DNA from: Microglena sp. YARC
Taxonomy: Eukaryota; Chlorophyta; Chlorophyceae; Chlamydomonadales; Chlamydomonadaceae
Length of the DNA: 64,000 nt
Direction: 5' to 3'
Assembly (NCBI GenBank): GCA_022414725.1
Contig: CM039467.1
Span: 6,300,931-6,364,930 of the forward strand
In this document: piece after piece, positions 20,377-33,172 of the stretch
Numbering within the stretch: position 1 is the first letter of the stretch
How the letters are laid out: every line of letters begins with the position of its first letter
Position numbers and translations under genes: made by a program
Notes under the pieces: generated by a model
The model's input: the letters and a program-made list of their open reading frames with translations, nothing else
The model's database searches: none
Told to the model about the DNA's origin: nothing

Positions 20377-20623
20377 TTTAGCTTTCCGGAGCGTTATGTC
20401 GTTAGCACTGACACAGGGAATGGGCTAGGGCGTGTGCTTTACAATCGTGATAGCATGTCAGGCGACATGGCAGGTATAAGAAGAGAAAGGCGACAGTACC
20501 TCAGGGTACTGCCGCCGGTAGGTGCTGGCCCTATCGGGTAGAGGCACTGCAATGGAAGCTTCCAGGCAGAGGGCCTGGCGCACTAAGACACTCTAGCTGG
20601 ACCGGGAGAACCGGTCTATAACA
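20377..20623 (-). repeat. copia 5' LTR
   Basis: 247 bp, the same termini as the other LTR; followed (plus strand) by the target duplicate CTAGT. Confidence 0.95.
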
Positions 20624-20628
20624 CTAGT

Positions 20629-21678
20629 AATACATGATTTAGTATCAGTGTCCCAAGTATGTTGGACCATAGTAAGGCCAGTATAGGCAACATTTTCGAA
20701 GGATTAAGACTACAACCTGATTTTGCAGAATTAAAGGACGGATAAAAAGTAATGGTTCTCTCGAGGATTAGGGGGGGGGGGGGGGGGGAATAAGAGGCTG
20801 CTGCTAAAGTTTATTATTTGGGAAGTATGAGATGAGGGCATGAAAGCTTTTAAGAAGTGATTAAGGATAAATTTGTTTTTGACTCATGGGTTTGTTGCAA
20901 AGAAGATCACATAGGCAAGTCCCTTTAGCCTATTCGGCCTACCCCTGGACTGTAACATACATACTTACATACAGGCCTAGGTTCCAAGGATGGGTAAGGA
21001 CATTACAGAAATGTGAGAGAATATGAAAGGTTGAAGAGCTGGGGCGACGGATGATTTTAATAAGTTGCATGAATCTGATCACACCCAGGTATTGGGTGAT
21101 CATTTACAAATACATGCAACCATATTTAGGGTGGAGTTTTATTTTATTGTAGGGTGGAGTTGAGCTGAATTAAGTGAGATTATGTAGTATTCTGAGCCAT
21201 ATTTGCAGGGGATATTGTCATGATTGTTGAGAACAAAATTACGATAAAGTGAGGTAATTTTTGCAGATATAATCATGAGAGGATGGAAGGTTGGAGTGGC
21301 CTAGGGCTTTACAGATACTAAAGCAAGGCTGACTGAAATGAGATGCAAGAAAGAGCAGAACTCAGGAAGGAGAATCATTTGGGTGGAACTTAAAGATGGA
21401 AATTTAGTACCATTTGAGCTGCGGTACACGTGGTACTTCACCAACCTAGTTAGCTCGACGTTACGTGCCGTAGCGAGCCTGGATATCAAACTAAATGCGA
21501 CATTCGTGCTTCTTTCAGCCTTGACTACCTGCCCGGAGCCGTTTGTCCCGAAGCTATGGCTTCCCCCCTTCTGTTAAAAGCGAAATAGTATCGCAAATGA
21601 TTCGTAACTTTGCCTCTTAGAAACCCGCACTTATCCCCAGAATTGCGCTCCTCGGCTTTAGCTCGCGCCTGGCCTGCC
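20629..21678. other. No gene recognised; upstream region of the large gene
   Basis: Contains a G-run at 20770-20788 and a copy of the GGCAAGTCCCTT dispersed repeat (20915-20962, plus strand). Sequence from about 21440 to 21678, directly upstream of the ATG, is less repetitive and would hold the promoter and 5' UTR; no TATA box is evident. Confidence 0.45.
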
Positions 21679-21834
21679 ATGACCTCACCCAGCTCGTTGG
21701 AAGACTGGGCAGCTTATTTGCGCGATACCATTAGCGCCTCCTCGGGGATTCGCTCCTCGGTACCCTATGTGGACCGCTTTTTCTCAGAAGACGCGCCAAC
21801 GGCATCCGGAGAACCGATTCAAACAAACAAACAG
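21679..21834 (+). CDS. Large gene, exon 1
   Basis: 52 codons from ATG (context CTGCCATGA) to ACAG|GTACAT, phase 0. It starts MTSPSSLEDWAAYLR. An in-frame upstream ATG at 21610 exists; the 21679 start is preferred because the sequence after it reads as a plausible amphipathic N-terminus, but 21610 cannot be excluded. Confidence 0.7.
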
Positions 21835-24800
21835 GTACATGGTAGCTATATGGCAGGTGACACCAATGCTATCTCCCGTCCTCCATGGCGCTGATGCGTC
21901 CGAAAAGCTACTCCTATACCCTGCGAACGATCATCGCTCCAGCCCTGACGCCCCAACCGAGGCTCTGGCGCGCTCACTAAGGCACATAGCTCTGATTCTG
22001 AGTACCCAATCAGCTCGATTCAACCCCTTCCCACTCCCACCTCTTTCGTTTTCCTTTTTCGTTTCGTCCATCTTCACCACCTCTCTTCAATCCATGTAAT
22101 CGAAATTCTGTTGTGTATTGCTGGACAGCTATTCAGTACAGGCTCCCACCAGATATGCATCCAGCACTGCCTAGGCACCAGCTTCCCTTACTTGCCTAGG
22201 CACCAGCCTCCATACACTAACATATTCATTCCCCGGCCAATCAGCTATACCCTGATGTATGCTCTCAATCCATATGAAATGTTCCAACCCTTGCACCCCA
22301 TCATTACAGCCTTCTCCCCCCCCCCCCCCCCCCCCCCCCGCTGCAGGCCGCCTCTACACAGGAGGCCAACAGTGTGCGAGAGAGTCGAGAGATAAACGAA
22401 TGCATGGAATGGCTGAAGCTGATCCAGGCAGATAGCAGTGCTGCAGGCGCCATCACTTGCTCCTCCACCACCGTCGATGCCCCAGCTGATCCCTTCGCCT
22501 CAGCATACCTCTCCCGCCCATTTTCAATGCACCTGTGTCGGTACGTATGAGTGGTTGTACTGTGTACCAGTAAGTGTGTGTGGGGAAAAGAGGGGGGAAG
22601 TGGGACAGGTCTGTTTGTGTGTCCTAGAAACAAAGATGCCCCCTGTATTGCCATGTCCCCCCCCCCCCACCCCCCACCTTGTCACTATAACCATCCCTAA
22701 AGAGCTAGAAAAAATGTGACATGTGCCCCCCAGCCCCCAATCAACACCGTCCTCATAACTAGAAACAATATGACCTCCCTCTCACCCCACCCCCTCACCC
22801 TCCCCTCCACATCTACTATCAGAGAGCCAGAACCAAATAGCCCCCCCCCCCCCCCCTCCACATCTACTATCAGAGAGCCAGAACCAAATAGCCCCCCCTC
22901 CCCCCCCCCCTCCACATCTACTATCAGAGAGCTAGAAACCAATAGCCCCCCCCCCCCCCCCCCCCCCCTCCACATCTACTATCAGAGAGCCAGAACCAAA
23001 TAGCCCCCCCCCCCCCCCCCTCCCACATCTACTATCAGAGAGCCAGAACCAAATAGCCCCCCCCCACCCACCCACCCACCCTCCACATCTACTATCAGAG
23101 AGCCAGAAACCAAATAGCCCCCCCCCCCACCCACCCCCCCTCCACATCTACTATCAGAGAGCCAGAACAAATAGCCCCCCCCCCACCCCCCACCCCCCCA
23201 CCCTCCACATCTACTATCAGAGAGCCAGAACCAAATAGCCCCCCACCCCCCCTCCACATCTACTATCAGAGAGCCAGAACCAAATAGCCCCCCCCCCTCC
23301 ACATTTACTATCAGAGAGCCAGAACCAAATAGCCCCCCCCCCCCCCTCCCCCCCCTCCTTCCCAGGACGTTGGCCAAGGCGAACAGCTACCACACCACCA
23401 TGGATAGGAAGCCCCTCCCCCCCCCCCCTCCTCCCCTCCTTCCCCAGGACGTTGGCCAAGGCGAACAGCTACCACACCACCATGGCTAGGAAGCCCCTCC
23501 CCCCGCCCCCCCCTCCTTCCCCAGGACGTTGGCCAAGGCGAACAGCTACCACACCACCATGGATAGGAAGCCCCTCCCCCCCCTCCTCCCCCTCCTCCCC
23601 CTCCTTTCCCAGGACGTTGGCCAAGCGCGAACAGCTACACACACCACCATGGCTAGGAAGCCCCTCCCCCCCCCCCCCCCCCCCTCCCCCCCCTCCTTCC
23701 CCAGGACGCTGGCCAAGGCGAACAGCTACCACACCACCATGGCTAGGAAGCCCCTCCCCCCCCCCCCCCCCTCCCCCCCCTTATCTTCCTCCCTCCCCTA
23801 CCCCCCCCCTCTCCCCTCTTATTCTCTCTCTCTCTCTCTTTCTCTCTCCCCCCCCCCCCCCTCCCTCAGGACGTTGGCCAAGTGGGCAGCCACTGGCGAT
23901 TTCCCTTTCGCGGCCCAGCAGGACATGCGCCCACCAATGATGTGTGAGGCAGACAGCTACCACACCACCATGGCAGAGCTAGAAAGTCTGATGCCCGCGT
24001 TGGGTGCGCTGCTTAAAGACAGCTACCTGCAGCTGCCTCCACAGCACCATGAGCAGCTGCAGCGCATGCTGCCGCCTGCCGAGCACCTGTGTTCGAAGGT
24101 AGGGGCTGTCGTGCTGACAGGGAATAGATATGCAGACAAGGAAAGGGGGGAACAGGTAGGCAGTCACGTGTGCACTCAGGCAGGGCATTAGTGGGCAAAC
24201 AGGCAGGCAAGCAGATGGGGAGAGAGGCAGGCGGGCACATGGGCACACATGCTGGCAAAGGGCCTATAGGCAGGCAGGCAGGCAGGCAAATGGGGAGACA
24301 GGCTGGCAAAGGGCCTACAGGCAGGCAGGCGAATGGGCAGATAGGCTGGCAAAGTGCCTCCAGGCTGGCAGGCTAATGGGGAGACAGGCTGGCAAAGGGC
24401 TTACATGCTGGCAGGTAAATATGGAGACAGGCTGGCAAAAGGCCTGCAGGCTGGCAGGCGAATGGGGAGACAGGCTGGCAATGGGCCTACAGGCTGGCAG
24501 GCAAATGGGGAAACAGGTTGGCAAAGGGTCTACAGGCAGGCAGGCAAATGGGCACACAGACTGGCTAAGGGCCTGTAGGTAGGGCATACAGGCAAATGGG
24601 GAGACAGGCTGGCAAAGGGTCTACAGGCAGGCAGGCAAATGGGCACACAGACTGGCTAAGGGCCTACAGGTAGGGCCTACAGGCAAATGGGGAGACAGGC
24701 TGGCAAAGGGTCTACAGGCAGGCAGGCAAATGGGCACACAGACTGGCTAAGGGCCTACAGGTAGGGCCTACAGGCAAATGGGGAGACAGGCTGGCAAAGG

Positions 24801-26337
24801 GTCTACAGGCAGGCAGGCAAATGGGCACACAGACTGGCTAAGGACCTACAGGTAGGGCCTACAGGCAAATGGGGAGACAGGCTGGCAAAGGGCCTACAGG
24901 CAGGCAGGCGAATGGGGAGACAGGCTGGCAAAGGGCCTACAGGCAGGCAGGTGAATGGGGAGACAGGCTGGCAAAGGGCCTACAGGCAGGCAGGCGAATG
25001 GGGAGACAGGCTGGCAAAGGGCCTACAGGCAGGCAGGCGAATGGGGAGACAGGCTGGTAAAGGGCCTACAGGCAGGCAGGCGAATGGGGGTGTAGGCTGG
25101 CAAAAGGCCTACATGCAGGCAGAGGAATGGGGAGACAGGCTGGCAAAAGGCCTACGGGCAGGCAGAGGAATGGGGAGACAGGCTGGCAAGGGATAACAAG
25201 CAGGGAATGGGCAAATAGGCAAGCAAGCAGATTGGCATACATGCAGGCAAGTAGATGGGGAGACAGGCCGGCAAGCAAATGGGCAAATAGGCAAGCAAGC
25301 AGATGGGCATACATGCAGGCAAGTAGATGGGGAGACAGGCCGGCAAGCAAATGGGCAAATAGGCAAGCAAGCAGGTGGGCATACATGCAGGCAAGTAGAT
25401 GGGGAGACAGGCCGGCAAGCAAATGGGCAAATAGGCAAGCAAGCAGATGGGCATGCATGCAGGCAAGTAGATGGGGAGACAGGCCGGCAAGCAAATGGGC
25501 AAATAGGCAAGCAAGCAGATGGGCATGCCTGCAGGCAAGTAGATGGGGAGACAGGCTGGCAAGCAAATGGGCAAATAGGCAAGCAAGCAGATGGGCATGC
25601 ATGCAGGCAAGTAGATGGGGAGACAGGCTGGCAAGCAAATGGGCAAATAGGCAAGCAAGCAGATGGGCATGCATGCAGGCAAGTAGATGGGGAGACAGGC
25701 TGGCAAGCAAATGGGCAAATAGGCAAGCAAGCAGATGGGCACACAGGCTGACAAATGGGCCAGTAGGCAAGCAGGCATGGGCACACAAGCTGGCATAGGC
25801 ATACATGCAGGGAATGGGCAAATAGGCAGGCAGGAGGCTGGGCACACAGGCAGGGCCCCCCCCCCCCCCCACCCACCCCCCACCACACCACCACTACACC
25901 ACCAGCACATACCACCGACACCTACCCCCCCCTTCATTCCCTCCAGGCGGACCCATGTCAGATGGACCCCCTGTTTCCCTCCCAACATGTCCTGGCGCCT
26001 TGGCAGACCCTTCCCTCCCCCCTCCCCCCCCCCCCCCCCCCCCCCCCCCCCCACACCCTTCATTCCTTCCAGGCGGACCCCAGGTCAGACAGCCCCCCTG
26101 TCTCCCTCTCAACATGTCCTGGCGCCCTGGCAGACCCCCCCCCCCCCCCCCCCCCCTTCTTTCCTTCCAGACGGTCCCCATGTCAGATGGCCTCCCTGTC
26201 TCCCTCCCAACATGTCCTGGTGCCCTGGCAGACCCCGCCTCCAGCGGTGCGTGGGAGATGGCGGCGGCAGCCGCACTGGGTGGATCCGCCAATGCCAGCG
26301 CCTTTGAGACGAGCCCAGGTAATAACATAGGTGTTCA

Positions 26338-26373
<36 letters not shown>

Positions 26374-28678
26374 TATTAGTAGTAGTAGTATTTATTATTA
26401 TTATAATAATAATAATGATAATAATAATAAAAATGATAATAATAATAATGATACTAATAATAATAATAATAATAGTAAATAATAATAATAATAATAATAT
26501 AATAATAATACTAATAATTATTATTATCGTCATTATTATTATTATTATCATTATTATTCTTCATATTATTATTATTGCCCCCAGTTTATACGTAGTGGGG
26601 CAAGGTTTTTGACACACCCGGAGCTGCAGTCGAAAATACGGAGGGAAAACGACAACGAGATCGGGTCCCAGTACGAAAAAAGCGACCACATCTACACTAC
26701 GCGGCAAAGACTCACAGCGAGGCCAAGCCAATCTCCACATACGGGGATACCCCATCATTTTTGACATTCCGTCAACTCCGAAACCACCTACCTGCAACCT
26801 GAGGCTCACTGGTCTGCGCGACACCAAGATTCTCAATCCTCCCCTCTACTACTACCCTTGCAACTGTCCAATCTCGAGCCAAGCAATTTGCGCTGTCTTA
26901 AATCATCGCCGTAGTTGCTGTAACGCGCATCTAAAAAAAAATCGACTCAAGAAAACAGGATGTCCTGTCTTCCCCTCAGTTTTCATTTTTTGTCCTGTCT
27001 TTCTCAATGTCTTCGTCCTGCCATTTTGACGGTCTGCGAAGGTGGGCTCTCGGTTGTGTTCCGCATTCAAATATTCGATTCTCAAGCTCATGAGTTCCCA
27101 GTCTTGATTGTTCCATCCCTTCTGATCTAGTCCCTCCGTCGACTGCAATCCCGAGCTGCTTCTGCACCCGCGCTCGTTCCCAACCAATTGCATCCTACCG
27201 CTCTTCGTGGCCCTGCTCTCTCATTGGCTAGTGGCCATTGAAACGCTATCTCCATGAATCCTTTTTGCCCTATCGCCAGCCCAGGTCGGACTCCCGAATT
27301 TCCGACGCACAGACCTGATCAGCACCTACATTTATGTGAATCACCCCCCCCTCCTCCCCCCCCAAACCAATCCCCCCCCTGAGTCACTGGGGGCCTAGTA
27401 ATGAAACCTAAGTCTGATTATTACTAGTACAGTAGCCCGTGTGGCCGGTGGCCACCCCCCCACCCCCATCCTCCCACCCAGGTCTTGGGTCCTAGTCTGG
27501 TATGGGTTACATAAGTAGTAGGATTTTCTTATTATCTCTATATATAAAGAAATCATGGTCGTGGTCGCGGTATTCGTGGTGGTCGCGGTGGTCGTGGTGG
27601 TGTCATCATCGCGTGCCCACGTGCCATGGGCGTGCGAAGCGTAACCGACTTGCACCCGACTTTTCGTTCACCCAACTAGCAACTCCCCGCCTAGCGGAAT
27701 TTTCAAATACCAAAACTGCAGATTCGCTAAGCTAAGCGCGCGCGCTCATAGCATGTCCACAACTGCCTCCGATACTATGACGGCAAGACATTTAGAATCA
27801 GAAGATCCTCTCCTCGGAGGTCACCAGCCGACCCTCATATGGCATGGCATGGCGCTCGGAATAATAGCTTTCAGTTCTTCACGGATAATGCAACCATGAT
27901 GCATGGCAACGGTCCTAATGGGCAGGAGGGCCCGCAACACCGCCAGCCAGCGCTCAAAGCAAGCTTGCCAGAGCAAGGAAGACAGGGAAATAGCCAACAA
28001 GCGTCGACGTGATGCCCGCGCTGGCTGGCGCTACGTCATGCTGGTAATCTCGCAAGGAGTCAGGAACGAGCTACCGTGCCTGAGGAGGAACACGAAGGTA
28101 ACCAATCCAGGCGCCAAGACTATGCTGCCCAGTCTGAGGAGTTATGCCAGGATCATAATCAAGCCAGACTTTCATATCGTGATGCTTTTTTTCTCCGTCT
28201 GCGAGCGTTGCCACCGTTCATCTCACGCATGCGCAATGTTGCCATGCCATCGCATCACATTCGTAGTGATTGGCATCCAGTTGCGATTAATTACCTTTGT
28301 TCAGATCGCCATGGCCATTCCGTCCCCCTGGACACTTTCACGCTTGCCACGATCATCCCATCTTTGCAAGCTCTTTTCGTTGTATAGAATATGAAGTACG
28401 TTGCTGCGATTTTTGCTGTCCTGAGTTGACCGAGTCTCGACTGGGGCACTGTACGAGAAGACGAAGCTGCAGGTTTGTAGCTATGCAATTGCACCGGTCC
28501 GGTGTTCTCGGGGCGATCGGAATCTGAGCGCTCGCAATGTTGGTAGGTTCGAAGCACAGCGGGTCCCTTTTTCTGCGCGATTGAATCCCACAGGGTGAAG
28601 TGAAGTGTACGAGGTAGGGAGAAGAAGATTGTGTGTGCGTGTTGGTGGGGTGGGTGAGGGGTAGGGAGAGGTCAGAAT

Positions 28679-28712
<34 letters not shown>

Positions 28713-28938
28713 GGTGAGAGAAAGAGAGTGCGTGTGGATGGGGTGGGTGAGGGGTAGGGAGAGGTCAGAATGGGGGGGGGGGGGGGGGATGGTATGTGTG
28801 TATGACAGGGTGAGAGGCCACACCTGAAGCAGAAGGGGAATAGGTAGGTAGAAGAAGTGTGTGTGTGGGGGGGGGGTTGGGGGGAGAGCAGGGGAGCGTC
28901 GAGCAAGGGCTGAGATGGGATTCTTGACTGTGTGTAAG

Positions 28939-28971
<33 letters not shown>

Positions 28972-29098
28972 TACAAGGGCGTTACCCGTTATGTAACCCA
29001 GACCAGACTAGGACCCATGGCCTGGGTGGGGGGCTGGGGGTGGGGGGTGGCCACCGGCCACACGGGCTACCGTACTAGTTATAATAATAATAATGATG

Positions 29099-29130
<32 letters not shown>

Positions 29131-30693
29131 TGTCGTCATTATTATTATTATTATTATTGTGATTATTATTATTATTATTACTAGTACGGTAGCCCGTGTG
29201 GCCGGTGGCCACCCCCCCACCCCCATCCTCCCACCCAGGTCATGGGTCCTAGTCTGGTATGGGTTACATAACGGGTAACGCCCTTGCATGCCCCCCCCCC
29301 CCCCCCCCCCCCCCTCTCCCTTACACACAGTCAAGATATCAGCCATCTCCGCCCTCGCTCGACCCTCCCTCTCTCTCCCCACACACGCACACCTCTTCTC
29401 TCAACCTATTACCCTTCTGCTTCAGCTGTGGCCTCCCACCCTCACATACACGCATCCCCCCCCCCCCCCCCCCATCCAGACCCACAGTATCCCCGACTTC
29501 CCCCGACCTCTCCCTACCCCTTACCCCACCCCATCCAAACACACTCTATTTCTCTCACCTTTCTCCCACCATCATCCCTTCCCCCAACCACCAACACGCA
29601 CACACAATCTCTTCCTCCCTACCTCGTACACTTCACTTCACCGTGTGGTATTCAATCGTGCAGAAAGAGGGGCAGGCTGTGCTTTCATCCTACCAAGAAC
29701 TTGAGAACGCTCAGATTCCGATAACGCCGAGAACACCGAACCGGTGCAATTGCATGGCAATACACCTGCAGCTTCTTCTTCTCGTGCAGTGCCCCAGTCG
29801 ATGCTCGGTCAACACCCGGAATAGCAAAAATCGCAGCAACGTTTCCACGATAGTTGATACAACGAAAAGAGCTTCTAAAAATGGGATGAGCGTGGCAAGC
29901 GAGAGAGTGTGCAGGAGGACGAAATGGCCATGGCGATCTGAACAAAGTCAAATAATCGCAATAGCTGGGTACCAACCACGACGAATGCGATGCGATGGCT
30001 AGCAAAAGTGCGCATGCGTGAGATGAATGGTGGCAACGCTCGCAGACGGAGGAAAAAGCATGACGATCTGAAGGCCTGGCTTGATTATGAGTCTGGCGTA
30101 ACTCCCAAGGTTGGGTAGCATACTCTTCTCGCCTGGCTTGGTTAGTAGCTTCGCGTTCTTCCTGAGGCATGGCATCGCGTTGTTGGCGACTGGATTGATT
30201 ATGAGTCTGGCGTAACTCCTGGGGTCGGGCAGCGCGGGCATCACGTCGACGCTTGTTGGCTCTGTCCCTTGCTTCCTCGCTCATGCAAGCTCGCTTTGAG
30301 CGCTGGCTGGCGGTGTTGCGGGCCCTCCTGTCCATTAGGTCCGTTGGCATGCATCATGGTCGCATGCTCCGTGAAGAAGCAATGAACTGAAACGATTATT
30401 CAGAGCGCCATGCAAAGCGAGGGTCAGCAGATGAGGATCTTCTGGATCTAAATTGCTTGCAGTCTTGCAGTAGGCAAATAAGGAGATGAAATGAGCGCGC
30501 GCATAGCTTTGCGCATCTGCAGTTTCGGTATTTGAAAATTTCGCTGGGCGGGGTGTTGCGACTTGGGTTTGACGGAAAGTCGGTTGCAAGTCGGTTGCAC
30601 TTCGCACGTCCATGGCACGTGGATACGCGATGATAACACCACCACGAACACCACGAACACGACCATGATTTATTTTTATATATAGATTATTAC

Positions 30694-30729
<36 letters not shown>

Positions 30730-32058
30730 CGGGAGGGTGACATACAAAAATATCTGGTACCCCCCCAGAAAAGTTGGTAGAGTCAAAAAAAGGGGGGGGG
30801 GGGGGATACCCCACCCCACCAAATTTAGATAACACCTAGCCCATGTTGTGGCAAGTCGTCTCCTTTAGTACCCTGCATTTCCAAAAACCCAGAGGATTTT
30901 GTGGATTGTTTTTAAACACGACCTGAACAGAATTATAAATTAATCCAATATGCACCCTAGATAACTCAATCTTTTAGCTTCCTTATAGTTCCTTGCTTTC
31001 CTTCAACATTGTTTATAACTGACTTGCCTGATAGTGGCCTGTAACCTGCATGGGCTTGCTACATGACACCCACCAAAAGGTCTAAATGTAATACCCACCT
31101 GCGCCCACCATGATTATGGAAGCTATTGTTAAGTTGGTTAGGCCCCTATCAGACCTTCAACTTGCTCTGGTCCCCAAAAAGCACATCAGACAAGAAACTA
31201 TAGTCGAGGCTGTCAAGGTTTCAACTTGCGCATCACAGCTGCCATCTGTGCCACCTCGTAAGCCCCAATTGGGGGTACTTGAGCCACACCACTGTGCTTT
31301 TCCTTGTGGTGGGACTCCATTCCGTACATCCATATGGTGGCTGGGCAGTGAGGGCACACAAGCGGGGTGTTGGTGCATGCCGCCTTATCACCCAAGTTGG
31401 CCTTCTGGCTGTACTTCTTGAAGTACCTAGCCTTGCAGATTATGACTGCTTGCTGTCCCTTGTTGATGCTTGGGCCTGAGTACCCCTGCAGAACTTCTTG
31501 TGCTGCCCGAACTGTTGCGACCCCGCAAAATCAGTTGCCGACCGAGCACAAAGAGGACATGTGCATCCGTCATCGTCGTCAGACAGCAGGCGGCTATCGC
31601 TCAGGTCGACATGCTGCCTCTTGAATGGATTTTCGTCGTGAATAGACTCCTCGATGGACCCATTCGACTTAGCAGTGCTAATTGATACATCCATGCCAAA
31701 CCCAGACCAGGATAAGCAGCAGATCACCAGTACAGCAAGGTTTCGAACTTGAACTCGAAACCGGAATCGAGCTTGAATTACGTAGCAGGTGTCTGGAAAG
31801 TATGGAATTAGAACGCTTGCATTCAGACGAAGTTGTTGCACTTCTCCTGAGATGAAATGGAGCAGTCAGAAAAAAGTTAGGAAAAAGTTGGCAAGGGGGC
31901 GGGGGGGGGGGGGGGGGGGGGGGTAACCCCTTGAGAAGGTGCTCAGAATATCGCCGGACCCGGGGGTACCGATAGATCACGTGATCCCCTAATAGAAACC
32001 ACTGCCCGATACCCCAGCATGGGCCGCGCTGAACTTTCTATGGCTCCTGGCATTCTCC

Positions 32059-32105
<47 letters not shown>

Positions 32106-32919
32106 GATTATCTGGTTATTTGGTTATTACAGCGCCTTTGAGATGGGCCCAGCTGATTACAGAGATATTTACATTATTATTGTTAGTATTATAATTATTA
32201 TTAGTATGATTATTATCATCAGGTGATTACAGAGCTGTTTCCAATTGCTGTATTTTGATTTTACAATTGCACTGATCCTTATTATTATCGTTATCCTGAT
32301 TATTATTATTATTATGATGATGATGCTGATGATTTTTATGACTATTATTATTATCAGATGATTACAGAGCTGTTTCCAATTGCTGTATTTTGATTTTACA
32401 AGTGCACTGATCCTTATCATTATCATTATCCTGATTATTATTATTATTATGATGATGATGATGATTTGTATGACTATTATTATCAGGTGAGTACAGAGCT
32501 GTTTCTTGATTGCTGTATTTTGATTTTATAATTGCACCGATCCTTGTTTTTTTGAGTCTACCCATAACAGCTTCCATCGAGCTCCATTAGCCAGCCACTG
32601 GGCGAATGCCAAAGCTTCCAGCTTCATTAGAATGCCCTTCATATCGGCTGTCAGACACACTAGCTAGATTCGAGGTCGGCCCAAGGGCGAGGAAAGGGAG
32701 CTGCCTAGAAGCTGCTGCTAAACTATGGTGTGGTAGCTGTCCTCCTGACACCTATACTGCAGTGGGAGGATGAGGGGGAGGAGAATGAGTGTGTGTGTGT
32801 GGGGGTGGTGGTGGGGTGGGGTGGGGGTTGGTGCTTTCTAGCTCTGCCATGGTGGTGTGGTAGCTGTCCTCCTGACACCTAGACTACCATGGGAGGATGA
32901 GGGGGAGGAGAATGAATGT

Positions 32920-32951
<32 letters not shown>

Positions 32952-33122
32952 GGGCTTTCTAGCTCTGCCATGTTGTTGTTGTAGCTCTTCTCCTGACACC
33001 TGGGCTACCATGGGAGTGTGTGTGTGTGTGTGTGTGGGGGGGGGGGGGCGGGGGGGGGGGGGCTTTCTAGCTCTGCCATGTTGTTGTTGTAGCTGTTCTC
33101 CTGACACCTGGGCTACCATGGG

Positions 33123-33172
<50 letters not shown>

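Larger units (their letters stand above)
15307..20623 (-). mobile_element. Full-length Ty1/copia LTR retrotransposon (defective)
   Basis: 5317 bp bounded by two 247-bp LTRs (15307-15553 and 20377-20623) and a perfect 5-bp target duplication CTAGT (15302-15306 and 20624-20628). Minus-strand order is gag, protease, integrase, reverse transcriptase, RNase H; integrase before RT defines the copia superfamily. The LTRs differ at about 5 of 247 positions, so insertion is fairly recent. On the minus strand a purine tract AATTGGGGGGGA abuts the 3' LTR, which begins TGTTATAG. Three lesions break pol (entries below), so this copy cannot be autonomous. The sequence just inside the 5' LTR reads GGTTATC on the minus strand, not the usual TGG; half-tRNA priming as known for copia is possible but unproven. 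Confidence 0.95.
27537..30686. repeat. Imperfect 3.1-kb palindrome: two Helitron-like 5' halves, inverted
   Basis: The left arm (27537-29085, plus) and right arm (29168-30686, minus) both start TCTATATATAAA, then AAATCATGGTCGTG, at the outer edges. They run inward through the same genes, GT-rich tracts, G/C-runs and the R1 repeat to a TAA/TTA-rich centre near 29120. A 5' TC following an A (clear on the right copy) and the AT-rich start fit Helitrons. The arms differ substantially, so this is not a simple assembly mirror. Confidence 0.7.

Noticed and set aside
23366..23760. The five upstream copies as genuine alternative first parts of exon 3
   Set aside because: Each lacks the internal 60-70 bp of the true exon and runs into C-runs without a convincing donor; kept as decoy copies unless RNA shows use.
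25066..26063. Minus- and plus-strand frames of 220-303 residues with Cys/Leu/Pro repeats
   Set aside because: Translations of the intron 3 minisatellite in all frames; no conserved non-repeat portion.
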